From Corythucha ciliata (Eukaryota > Arthropoda > Insecta > Hemiptera > Tingidae), in assembly GCA_038030265.1 (NCBI GenBank), contig CM075941.1, positions 14,136,001 to 14,200,000 of the forward strand: DNA of 64,000 nucleotides, in the 5' to 3' direction. A program made the position numbers and the translations under genes. Of this stretch, positions 10,860-22,358 are shown in pieces. The notes beneath the pieces are model-generated. The model saw only the letters and a list, made by a program, of their open reading frames with translations. It did no database searches and was not told the DNA's origin. The number at the start of each line of letters is the position of its first letter. Within the stretch, counting starts at the first letter, position 1.

Positions 10860-12800
10860 TCAAAATTGAAAAACAATATCGCTAATTCGCAGTTCGTGAA
10901 GGCCAAAATACGGCTAAAACTTGAAAACAAAGTTAATGGCTGTTCTCCGCGGCTGAAATTGAGAAAAGGCGCTACTTCAGGGCTAAAATTTAGAAAAATC
11001 GCTATTTCACGGCTAAAATTGAGAAAAAGCACTAATTCCCAGCTGAAACTGGGGGATACTGCGCTTATTCGCGGCTTTTGAAATAAAACAAGCTAAAACT
11101 GAGAAAAATTAGCTGAGGTAAAATTGGAGAGAAACGTTTTGTTCGCGGCTCATACAGCAAACAAGTGGTCATTCGCCGCTCAAATTTATAAAACGCCAAT
11201 TAAACCGTTTCTGGAGGCACTCCTTGGCTAAAATTGAGAAAAACCGCTGATTCACAGCTAAAATTGAAAAAAAAAAACTCTTGATTCACGGCTAAAATTG
11301 AGGAAAAGTGAAAATGCTCGCCGACTGAAACTGAGGGGCTGCTCTAATTCGCGGCTTTTGGCCCTGTAACGTGCTGATATTGCGGCTAAAATCGAGCATA
11401 ACCGTTGCTCGCGCTCGCGATGGCTAAAAGTGAAAAACGTGCACTAAATTCACGGCTAAAATGGAGGGGAACCAGAAGAAAGGCGCTAATTTCACAGAAT
11501 ACACAATTGGAAACAGCGCTCACCCGCTGCTGAGATTCTTCCGGCGAAATTGATTAATTGAGCGAGTCAACCAACTAAAATTGGTTCTTCGATATAGAGC
11601 GCCGCCAGCCCCTCGACTTTGGTTGGAGTGCGGGCACCCCAGCAACATTGCTTTAAATAGGGCGGCTAGCCCAGCAAAATTGATTTTTAGAATAGCCCAA
11701 CCACACCATTTGGCATTTTAATGGCTTCTATCATGGGTGGGGGGGGGGCGAGATTTTTAGAGAAATGATTGAGAAAAAGTGCTGATTCATAGCTAAAACT
11801 AAAAAAGCGCTAAACCACCTCATAAATTGAGAAACACGTGCTAATCCGTGCTAAAATATGCTAATTCGTAGTAAAGAAAAGTGGTGATTCGCATTTCGTA
11901 GCTAAAATTAAGATGAAGGGCTCATTCCCAGCTGAATTTGTGCAAAAACGCTAATTCATAGCTACATTTTTTTTTAAATGCTCTAAATCGCAGCTTAAAT
12001 TGAAAAGGATTTGTGCTATCTCGCGACTAAATTGAGAAAAAGCACTCGCAGCTCAAAATTGGGAAAAAAGCCAGTATACTCACTGCTAAAATTGAGACAA
12101 AATTATCACTAGAAACGGGAAATTGAGAAAATGACATTTTGCTATTTCCGGAGTCAAACTTTGTTGATTGGATAAAATTACGAAAGAACGACTAAAATTG
12201 AGAAGAAGCGATAAACCGCGGATAAATTGAGAAAAATCGCCAATTCGTGCAAGAAAAAGCGCCTATTCGCCGCATAAATTGAGAAAAAGCGCTATTTTCT
12301 GTCCTATTTGTGATGGACTCTCGCCCGCCCTTAAATTGTGTGGAATGAGCTTCCCGATCTTTGCCACTTCTACTAAAAATAACGCACTGCGGGAATAATT
12401 TTAGAACAAATGATCACCGCGTAGCGTGTTACGGAACATGGGGCCCGTAGTAAACGTTTTGTTCTTGATTTTGTTTTAAGATTTTTGGTGGGAGTGAACA
12501 AATCGAACTATCGAAATGAAGCAATACGTTTGAGAGTCCATCACTGGACAGACTATTATGTACTTCGCAGCTTTAATAATTGAGAAAAAGTCTATATTCA
12601 CACCTAAAATTGAGAAAAAGTCTAGATTCACACCTAAAATTGAGAAAAAGCGCTAATTTGAGGCTTAAACTTATTAGAAACGCTAATTCTCGCCAAAGCG
12701 CCAAGTTGGAAAAGAGCCCACGCCCAGCCCTACATTCCCTGTTCAGAAGCGCCAAGCCCTTGTTCTTATAGAAACTAAAATTCACAGAAAAAACGCGATT
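10860..12800 (+). repeat. Family C repeat array, forward orientation
   Basis: About 1.9 kb of 'gctaattc..ggctaaaattg' units, diverging from the reversed array at 9435-10800, so the two halves form a large imperfect inverted repeat. Unit decay is strong at 11570-11760, which reads more like family B and has a G run near 11740. A 235-bp inverted-repeat element lies at 12310-12544. Confidence 0.75.
12310..12544. mobile_element. 235-bp element with 13-bp terminal inverted repeats
   Basis: 'gtgatggactctc' at 12310-12322 is repeated exactly as its reverse complement at 12532-12544. Between them lies non-repetitive sequence, while family C continues on both sides, so this segment looks like an insertion. 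No ORF and no convincing target duplication. Confidence 0.5.
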
Positions 12801-13427
12801 CCGGTCCTTTTTTGGGTATTAATCTTTCATTTTTAACCCATTTTACCTTGGGGAATAGGAAAGTGCAGTGCAACCCTCGCTTCAGCCACCCCCTCCCAAC
12901 CTTCTATCACCACGTAGCTCCAGTCGCACAATCGCTGAAAAACTTAATTTCACTATTTTGCCAAATGTTTGTTCCACCCGAGACTTTGTGCTCGGGGCTG
13001 CGCGCCGTCCGTCGTGCTAAGCGCGCTTCGTCATATCTTTCCTTCGTACAATAGGAAGCTCGTGCCGTACAATTTTGGTTCCCCGAAAATTCTATAACAA
13101 CCACAGTGATTTTCGCAAAAAACTTCACACGGTTTTGACACCGTTCAGACACGGATGGTGGGAGGGGGGGGGTGACTCCATCCGGCCGTGGGGGAGCACA
13201 TCCTCGAAAACTGAAGAGGTTTTGTCCTTGACGTTTAGACTGAGATTTCGACTGTTGATCTAGAGCACTTCGCTCAAATTGGTTTTTCTTTCAAGTGATG
13301 TGACGCCGCGTTTTATTTATTTAAACACGAGTCAATGAAGTGTAATTCACCGTTGAGAAGGAGTTTTTACTTGAAATCACTCGCATACGACGAGTATATA
13401 GTTACTATATACCTAGCGGTTTGTCGA
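12801..13427. other. Upstream flank of the SLC22 gene, no gene seen
   Basis: Unique sequence with a CpG-rich patch near 12995-13030 and a perfect palindrome around 'gtatatagttactatatac' (13395-13413). Short frames on both strands have no domain. It may hold regulatory DNA for the transporter gene, but nothing specific can be claimed. Confidence 0.35.
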
Positions 13428-13549
13428 AAATAAATAAAAACACCACGTGCTCGGCGTGGATCGCAGTCGATTTTGGACAACGGAAAGCGGCGTTTTGACC
13501 GTGTTTACTATCCTGCGTGTGGGTATACAGCCACACAGACTTAGTTCAG
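13428..13549 (+). promoter_or_regulatory. Candidate core promoter and non-coding first exon of the SLC22 gene
   Basis: A TATA-like 'aataaataaaaa' (13428-13440), an E-box CACGTG (13444-13449) and an initiator-like 'cgcagtc' (13462-13468) are spaced as in an arthropod core promoter. About 85 bp downstream 'ttcag' meets 'gtgaac' (13549/13550), a good splice donor. A strong acceptor just upstream of the start codon (t-run then cag, ending 14329) could receive it. This is inference from motif spacing only. Confidence 0.25.
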
Positions 13550-14388
13550 GTGAACACAACAGCGTTTATATAGGCGGCTAGCTTCCTTTATTTTTGCTGG
13601 GCCTGAGGACAGCGACGACGAGGCCGCTAAAAATAATTCATAGAAAAAAAAAAACTCATTTTAACGACCACTACACAATTTGTATTGCAATTGTATTCAC
13701 CTCTGGTGGTGAATCGCTTTATTTCTTCAATTCAAATAAATCCCGAATAACTTATTTTTCCTTCCCACTCACTCAAAGTGACGCCCGTACTGAATTTCCA
13801 GCCTCAGAATTAGTCCGTAAATTAGCGTGAAATCGCAGTTTCGTCCAGACAAGTCTTCTTTTTTTTACGTTAAATGCACGCGGAAGATATAAGGAGATGA
13901 GACTACAGTCCTGAAGTGGGCGTGATTTAAGCGATTTAATCAACCCCGATTTTTACATTCTCTCTCTCTTTCATAAAAGCTCATTCATTTGAAATGAATT
14001 AGCGATAAAAGAACAAGAAAAAAAATCTGTCTGTCCTTCTGTTTAAATTGACAGGAAGACGGTCATTTTCTAGAATTTACAACTCGAAAACCGTTCTCCC
14101 CCCCCCCGTTTATTTTGAGAAGTTTTGTTGAAGGCCCAGAAATTGTTCGAAGTGTTCGTTATGACTGGCGAGGTGTGGGGTTGTACTACGTGTTAATAGA
14201 ATGATGAGGGGAGGGGGAGGTACGGTTTTTTTTGGTGAATCAAAACCCTGCAATTTGGTTTAATCTCGGCCACAACGCGGCACAATCAATTTTGTTTCAC
14301 TGTAAGAAGTCGTTATTTATTTTTTTCAGGTGCCACCGACTATTTAACGTTACAATCATCCTAAAAGAAACGAAGTAACGCGTAAACA

Positions 14389-17300
14389 ATGGATCTCGAT
14401 AGAATTCTTTCAGAAGTGGGTCAATTCGGCCGCTACCAAATATTGATATTCACTCTTCTCGCCTTTATCGACATGTTCACCACATTTTTCACCCTGTCCT
14501 TCGCCTTTACAGCGGCAGACTTAAACTACAGGTGAACCCCCCCCCCCCCAAACATCCAATGCAAGCGTCACCCTTTCTCCTCTTTACAAGCACAACAAAG
14601 CCAATCTTGTTAGAAACCAATCAACAGGTGCTTGGTTCCTCAGTGCGAAAATCCGCACGCCACGACCTACAAAACACCGTGGATGGATCAAGCCATCAGT
14701 CGAACGAACGGTCGTTTCGACAAGTGTTCCATGTATCAAACGTTGAACGAGACGTCTCCCGCCGGCGGTGGTCAGGGCAACAGCTGTTCAGCGGTTTTCG
14801 CCTCCAATAGAACCGTTGGTTGCGATATGTTCGTGTTTGAAACGAACGAAGTCACAATTGCAAATGAGGTATATACGTTAGGTTATGCGTTAGGGGTTCC
14901 ATAAATTACAATTAACAACGACCCCCCCCCCCTACCAGTTCAATCTTCTATGCCAGGAAAATCTGTGGAAATTGTCGTTCATCGGCAACGTTAACAACAT
15001 TGGTCAACTCATAGGAATGTCAATTTTCGGCGCGCTGTCAGACAAGTAAAAATTCAAGCATTACCCCCCCCCCTCCCAAATTAAAAAACCGAAAAACCGA
15101 TTTTTTCTCATTCAAAGGTTCGGCCGAAAAACAATTCTTATGACGAGCGTGTTCATGTCGACAATATTCGGCATTTTACGGTCCTTCGCACCCTCCTACG
15201 TTTGGATGTTGTCGTTCGAACTATTCGACGCCATCGTTTCCAGCGGATCTTACGGCGCTATATTCATCATCGGTAAGTTCCTATTATCCGAACAATATCC
15301 GCCGGGGATGTCTGATATGTTGGTGGTTCCGTCTGTTGATTGGGGGGGGGGGGGGGATTTTGACACGATCGACAGTAAAATTTCGCGTGTTTTACTCCTT
15401 CAAAAAAAAAAAAAAATTGTTGTGGATTTGGCCCTTCAAACAAGTAAGTTTGCAAGCTCATAGAAAAATTATTTCGTGGTTCAACAACCGAATTTGGCGG
15501 GTTTGGCTGGTGCACTCGAGACTCGAATGTTAAAAATAGCCAAACTGGAGATTATCGCTCTTAAAATGACCAAACTCACTCTACGCGCTTAAAAAATACC
15601 TAAACTGACGAATCGCGCCCTGAAAATGCCAGAACAGATTATTTCTGTCCTGAAAACTGCAAAATCTACCATTTGTCGCGCCAGGAAATGGCCAAGCTGA
15701 CCATTTGCGCCTTATGGCTTGATGGGACTAATTGCACCCAAAAAACGATTTTAAAAAAAGGGCTTAACTGACAATTTGTGCGATAAAAATTGCAAACCTG
15801 GCGATTTCCGTTTTAAAGATTGCCAAACTGTCTTTACGAGCCGTAAAAATTGATAAACTGACGATCTGCCCCTTGAAAACGGCTGAGTAGATGATTCCTG
15901 CTCTGAAATAAATGGCAGAATCAACCAGTCACGGACTAAAAATGGTCAAACTGCGGTCATTCTCGTCTTGGTTTGACGCAATTAGTATTCGCGCCCTATA
16001 AATGACAAAATTCACGATTACTATGCGCCCTAAAAATGGTCAAATTGGCTATTCAAGCCATCAAACCGGTAAAAATGACTTTACGCGCCCTACAAATAGC
16101 TTAACTCACGATTCTCACCTCGAAAATGCATAAACAGGCGATTCCTGCCCTGAGAAAATAATCATTCGCTCCAAGAAAATGGCTAAACTGGCAATTATTT
16201 CGCGAATTATTTCTCAATTTTAGTCAATTTTATTTCACTCAATTTTAGCTGCAAACTAGCGGGTTTGGCCTATTTTATCCACGAAGTAGCGTTTTTCTCC
16301 ATTTTTGCTGGGAATAAGTGCGTTTCGTTATCCCAAGCAGTGAATTAAAACTTTTTGTCCGCTTTAGCAGTTAGCACCGAAAGAACGCTTTATCTCAATT
16401 AGGGTGGGGGGTTATTTCTCAATTTTAGTCACAAAGTTGCCTTCTGATACCTCAAATTGGTGTATTTTTCTTAATTTCAGCGTCTCAATATTAGCCGCGA
16501 ATCAACGCTTTAAAACCTTGAAATTTACGTTTTTCTTATTCGGCGGCTCTGTCTGAAAGGGGGCCCGAAGCGGTCCGCCCGCCTCGCCCATAATGTCGGT
16601 ACGCTCTACTGCTTTTAAGATCCAACAAATCAATTTCGCAGCACAATTAAGATGGCATGTGAGTGTAAGTTTGTTTCTCACAGACCACGAAACTTTAAAA
16701 AAGTCCCCCCCCCCAACCCAACAGAAACACTTTTATACGCACAGCATCTATTTATTTAGTCATACAATCCTGTTTGTGACTACGGCTAGCCTCCCCGTGC
16801 CAGTGGGGAGACGGAAGAGTTCGAAAACCGTGAAACTTGCTTAAACATGGCTTAAATGACTGTTTGAGACAACTTTGGCCCTTTATAGCATGACTTATAG
16901 GCCCCAAATACTATATTTGCGGGCCGAAAAAAAAACAGCCATTTAGCTCCAAATTGTCCAATTCGTCCGCAGAATGTCATTTATGGGAAGAATTACCAAC
17001 TCGGAGACTCCACTTAAGCAGTCTGGGGGGCTCTACCGTGGAGAGAGGGGCCTTTTATATAGTGACCCGTACCTATACATACGTCACGTGGACGTCCGTA
17101 CCTGGACATCCGGGCTTGTCTGATTAATATGTTGATCCTGTGGCCGAGCACGGAACGTCCAACGTCGTTAGCCTTGGTGGGGAGGGGGAGTTTCCGGAGA
17201 CGGGGACGCGACTCTTCTACAGCACCAGAGGGCATATACCACAACGGCGGAAGCGAAAGCTGTCTCTCGTCATTCGTAGCTGTAGGCTGCACAAAAGTAA

Positions 17301-20300
17301 ACTTGTTAGGTAGGAGGGAGGGGAGGACTGGAGGCCCGCCGAACAAAGATAAACAAAATTGAATGGAATTTTCGATCAATTTACCGCACAAATTACATGA
17401 CCACTTATGAGACTCACTGAATGAAAAAACAACACAAAGCCGTCAACGAGAACGATTCGATTGCATTTTTTGGAGTGGAGCTTCCTCCAACAAATTCAAT
17501 TAATCGCCGTGATAATAAACCGTAAATTGTGAGTTTATCGTTAAATGTGTTAATTAATTAAAACTAAAGTGATTTCCGGGTCACGGTCAATACACAAGAG
17601 CTGTCCTAGAAAACATCTCCAAATGAGGTTGTCACCAACCCCTTTGGCCTTTCAATGTCCCGAGGCTAGACCGTAGGCTCAGGTACTTGCACGTTTTCTG
17701 GCAAAGGGGCCACTTGAAGAGGCCAAAGACACCAGTTTTGAGGTCATGTGCACCCTATAATACGTCAAATAAGGCAATATGGTTCCACTTCAAGGGCGAC
17801 GAACACCACATTTCCCTCCAAACCCTTCACTTCTTATCGGAAACCGTCCGACCTTTAGACCAGAAACATTATGACGATTTTTTTTTTTTTTTTTTGATTA
17901 TTTCCGACAGGAATGGAAGTTATTGAACAAAAGAAGCGCGATTTCGCGGGCATTTACCTCGCCGCTTGTTACACAGTGGCCGAAGTCATCATGGGCGTCG
18001 TCGCCATGTATGTCTCTAACTGGAGAGTGTACCTGCGAGTCCTATATCTACCTGGACTTTTATTCATTTCATATATTTGGTACTTAGCAGATTCCCCCTC
18101 CCCAACCTTTCCACGCTGAGTTTCCGTTTTAAAAACATTTCATCGGTCCCTGCAGGTTGCTCCCGGAGTCACTGAGATGGCTCATGGCCAACGGGCAGTA
18201 CAAGAAAGCGTACCAAATAATCAAAAATATGTCGAAAATCAATGGTCGCCCCATCTCCGAAGAGACTAAAGCCCAGTTTCACGCCATGATCACTCAAATA
18301 AAGGACAATGATGCGGTAAATAAATTTGAAACGTTATACACCCTGTGAACTTATAAAAAAACTAACCCCTCCCCCCTCGTCCACCCACAACAGATCGACG
18401 GTGTAGCGGTGGATAAAGCGAGTCAATCGAGTCCTGAAAAGGCGCCGCGGCAGTCGTTAATGAATGTTCTTAAATCGAAAATTATGCTCATGAGGATATT
18501 TATATTCTCATTCGCTTGGTAGGAATATTTTGTAGAGCAAAACACTTTTTTTTTGTCATTTCCTCACACTCCCACACATTCACATTTGAACGCAATTCAT
18601 AACGACCTAAAAAAATAACGTTTTTTAAAAAGATTTTGAAGATAAGTGCAGCGTGTGAAATTAATTGTTCTTCTAATTTACAGGATAGCGAACGCTCTGG
18701 GCTATTACGGTCTGATATTCTCATCAGTGTCCATAGGCGGTAGCAAGCAAATAAATTTTATATTGACCGCACTGGCCGAACTGCCTGGCTACGGCCTCGT
18801 GTGGCTTGCGCTGGCCAAATGGGGTAGGCGACCGTCACAGACTGGCGCATTTTTCGGTGCGGCCATCTCGCTGTATTTATTTTGTTTCGTTAACGAAGGT
18901 ACGAGTATATACCGCGCCGAGTCTGTTTTTCTGGTTAACGGACTCTGTTTGTTTTTTTTATTTTTATACAGAATATCACACGCTGCGACTCGTTTTATAT
19001 CTCGTCGGAAAAGCGGCCATGACCATGTCTTTCACAATTATCTACGTGTACAGTTCGGAAACATTCCCAACGTACGTACGTCACACCCTCAACGCTTGCT
19101 GTTCAACGATCGGCCGGTTCGGCTCTGTGATCGCCACTCAGTCGGCTTTAATTGTAAGGAGCTACTATCTGTCCCCATCCCCATTCCCAACACTTACCTA
19201 AACAATATAAAATTTACAGGGCCTGTACATCGATCCTGTACTGGTTTACGGCTCAGTAGCGGCCGTAGCCGGAATTTTGATCCTGTTACTTCCAGAAACA
19301 CGAAACACTAAACTTCCGGATACTTTGGAGGAGGCGGAAATGATTGGTGAGTCCATTTTTATTCGTACCCCCCCCCTCCCTAGACTAAGAATGACGTTTT
19401 ATCGTGTTTTAACAAGCAGCAAAATTGCTGAAGGAAGAATACAAAAGTAAGCACAACTAACCTTTCGAACACTTTTGAAACGATTCAAAGCTATTCAAAT
19501 CGCTATAAATTTAGCGATTGAACACAGGAAAACTTTTATTTAGCGTTAGGATTCAATAAATTCTATTGTTTTTAGCTCCCACTAGGGTTAGACTCATCAT
19601 AAAAACGTAAGTCACTGATTGTGGACGTTGTTTGACACGTAAAATGCACATCAAAACGAAACCAAGTCGTTCACGCGGGCACCAATAATAATGTGGACGC
19701 GCCCCCTATAAAGCACAGCGCAATCATTATTATTGTCTCAAATTTATCCGCTGGCGTTTAAAATTCGAAGAAACGAGTGAGAAGGGGAGGGGAAAATTCA
19801 GCTTCAAATTCTACTGCACTGCTCGACTACTCAAGGCCCTCTGCATGGCCAAAGAGTAGCAAGTCCAGCCGGGGAGGAACAAGACAACGATTTCACCCAC
19901 GGATTCACTCCCACACATCGTCATGCCTTCATTTCTCCCAAATATCTGGACATTAACCCCAAGAATCCAGAACATTTGACGGAAAAACCCGACATTTTGG
20001 GTCGCAATCTGATCCAAAACCTAGCATGCACTTTTGGCTTTTTCAAGAACCGTTTATCGGACTTTAGGCTAATGTGAGCCTGAATTTCGCTTATTCAATT
20101 CCATATTTTGCTGATTCGACTCGTTCAAATCCAAATTTTATGGATTTATGCTCGTATAAAATTAAAATTTTGTGGGTTTGGCTTTTTCAAAACCTACCTA
20201 AATGAGTGGGGAGGGGTCACGCTCTATGCGTGAATCAATTAATTCCAAAAAATAATTTGAAAAATGAGCGAAGAAAAAGCCAATTTCGTGACTTCACCGA

Positions 20301-22199
20301 GCATGTGTGCTCCTTAAAACCGAATTTCACGAATACAATTTCGTGCCCAAATTTCACGTATTTTCACTCTTTCAAAAATCACATTATGAGGATTTCAGCT
20401 CTTTTTAACAAAGGTTTTCCAGCTTTGCCAAAGTCGAAAAACTGAAAAAAAAAAAAACAAATTCACGGATTTGACTCCTCCAAAAACCTAAATTTCGTTA
20501 TATTGCCTCCTGCAAACCCCATAGTCTCCCGGATTTCCCCTCTTTAAAAACCAAATTGTACGGATTCGTCTCGTTCAAAATCCAATTTCAGTTAGTTTTG
20601 CTCTTTGAAAACCCTAATTTCGTGGATTTTGCTGTTTTAAAAACTCAAATTCGTGGGTTTGGGCCTTCCAAAAACCAAATTTCACAGGTTATGCTATTTT
20701 AAAAACTAAATTTCGTCGCTACGGCTCTTGCAATTTCCAATTTCGCCAACGTTGGCTCGTTCAAACACAATTTTCGTGTTTCTTGCTTATTCATAACCCA
20801 AATTCGAGGATTTCCGCTCGATAAAATCTCAAATTTTGTGGCTTTCTAAAATCAGTTTTGTAAGGTTCGGTGAATTTAAGTAGCAGATGAAGAAATTCCA
20901 ATTTTTTTCGATTTTGAATCTTTCAAATCCCAATTTAGCCAAGAATGGTTGCTCTTCCACAACAAAATGTCACGGATTTGGCTCCTTCGCCAATTTCAAG
21001 AGTTTTTGCAATTTAAAATCCACGTTTCGCGTATTTTCACTTTAATAATAATCAAATGTCGTGGATTCATATCTTTGTAATCGGGTTTAAAGATTCGGCT
21101 ACTTCACAAAATTAAATTTTGCCTTTTCAAAAACCAATATGGCTAATCAACGAATATGGCTAATTTAAAAGCCAAATTTTTGCTATTCTGGTTATTACAA
21201 ACCATAGTTTCACGGATTTTTTCTCTTTAAAACCCAAATTTAAAACCGGTCTCGTTCAATTGCGAATTTCAGGCAGTGATGCCCTTTCCAAAACCTCGCT
21301 TTGCTCTTTCAAAACTAAATTTCTTGGACTTTGCTCCCTCAAGCCCTATTTTGGGAGAATGATCTTTATGAAAAACCGTTCATGACTTCAATAGCTTTTT
21401 CTTAAATAGGTTTCGTCGCAAGTTAATTCATTCGAATCTCAAACGAGGAAAAACAATTTCGTGATTTTTGCTTAATTCCCAATTTTGCCAAGAATGCCTG
21501 CTCTTCCACTATCAAATGTCGCGGATTTGGATTCTTCGAAAGCAAATTTCACGACTTTTTTGCTATTTAAAATTTCATACCTTTAACTTCGCGTATTTTC
21601 ACTCTTTCAAACACCGAATTTCTTTGCCTTGGCTTTTTCTGAAATCAGTTTCGCTGGTTTAGCTTGTACGAAAAACTGATTTTGCGATTTAAGAAATCAA
21701 ATTCACGGATTTGACCAATTTAAAAAGAAACTCACAGAATTTACAAAAAACCCACATTGCGTCATCATGACTCTACTAAAAACGTTTTTTCACGGGTTTC
21801 ACTGCATCAAAATCCAATTTCCAAGACAATCGGGAGTGGTCTGCCACATATATCCACCCCCCACCCCATGTTTCTTAGAGTTATAAGCATTGTACTGTTC
21901 AGCATTGTTTAGATTGTGTCGAGCAGGGCCATCCATCACCCTATTACACCAGTGTACCTGTAGTGGGACCAATGCATGGTAGTGTCAATATGTGTTGGTT
22001 CGAGGGGGGGGGGGTCGAGGGGTTTATGTCACTAATACCACCCGCGCAACTGTGAACGTTAATCACGTGCACCTCTCGTAACGTTTTTCGTTTTATTTTT
22101 ATTTTTATTATTATTATTATTATTTTTATTTTTTTTTCAGGACAATCCATTGATTCTCCCGAAGAGTACAAAGAACCGCAGACAAAGGAACGTTATTGA
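14389..22199 (+). CDS. SLC22-family organic cation transporter (Orct-like), 12 exons
   Basis: A plasma-membrane MFS carrier for organic ions. Exons: 14389-14531, 14628-14868, 14939-15045, 15118-15272, 17911-18079, 18156-18315, 18394-18518, 18684-18898, 18972-19153, 19220-19346, 19420-19446, 22141-22199. All junctions are GT-AG and in phase, giving 569 residues, normal for the family. Seen: N-terminal MDLDRILSEVGQFGRYQ before TM1; a Cys-rich extracellular loop with several N-glycosylation sequons (exon 2); the MFS signature DKFGRK across exons 3/4; LLPESLRWL (exons 5/6); ETFPTYVRHT (exon 9); and the C-terminal LLPETRNTKLPDTLEEAE (exon 10). The start is the first ATG and matches the family N-terminus. 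The 27-nt exon 11 can be skipped without changing frame. Introns 4 and 11 are filled with repeat arrays. Substrate cannot be inferred. Confidence 0.93.
15540..16190 (+). repeat. Family D degenerate ~30-bp repeat array (SLC22 intron 4)
   Basis: Units near 30 bp read roughly 'ccaaactgacgattcgcgcc' then 'ctaaaaatgg'. They lie wholly inside intron 4 of the transporter gene. The family recurs at 38880-39112 and, reversed, at 43250-43550. Confidence 0.65.
16191..16530 (-). repeat. Family C repeats, reverse orientation (SLC22 intron 4)
   Basis: Short stretch of 'tttctcaattttagtc' and 'gcgaattagc'-type units directly abutting the forward family D array, so two repeat families meet here with opposite polarity. 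Confidence 0.6.
16531..17910. other. Remainder of SLC22 intron 4, unrecognised
   Basis: Contains a GC-rich island (17000-17340). On its minus strand 'ctatataaaagg' near 17050-17061 resembles a TATA box, with a CACGTGACGTA motif about 30 bp upstream. A 125-codon minus frame (17014-17391) overlaps it but has no recognisable domain. A T run precedes the acceptor of exon 5. It could hold an unrecognised minus-strand transcript, which is weakly supported. Confidence 0.3.
20040..21840 (+). repeat. Family B repeat array (SLC22 intron 11)
   Basis: About 1.8 kb of forward family B units ('aatttcgtggatttggctc' then 'ttcaaaaacc') fill most of the last intron and account for its 2.7-kb length. Embedded short frames are repeat translations. 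Confidence 0.75.
22085..22138. repeat. TTA/TTTTA simple repeat forming a polypyrimidine tract
   Basis: A T-rich run with about five consecutive 'tta' units, directly before the cag acceptor of SLC22 exon 12 at 22140. It doubles as an unusually long pyrimidine tract for that acceptor. Confidence 0.8.
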
Positions 22200-22358
22200 A
22201 CGGATAACAGAAACAATGCAGTGGAAAACGAATCTCTCAAAAAACTGAAATTATAAATAATTAAATTATTTTTTTGTCGGCGAAAAATTCGTCCAGTTAT
22301 AAAAAAAAGAGCTTTAAATTTTCAAAGAAAGACGTTTTTGTGTGTGTGTGTTTTGTGG

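Noticed and set aside
4985..12800. Regular ~30-bp repeats resembling a CRISPR array
   Set aside because: Units are contiguous and diverged, with no constant repeat/unique spacer pattern, no cas genes, and the DNA is eukaryotic.
17014..17391. 125-codon minus-strand frame as a gene or extra exon of the chitin-binding gene
   Set aside because: No domain, no signal, and its possible acceptor does not complete the Cys codon left open at the 22366 donor.
19576..19608. A second micro-exon in SLC22 (tttttag/ctcccact ... aaaaac/gtaagt)
   Set aside because: It has acceptor- and donor-like ends, but its phase does not join to exon 12 in frame and would give a premature stop.
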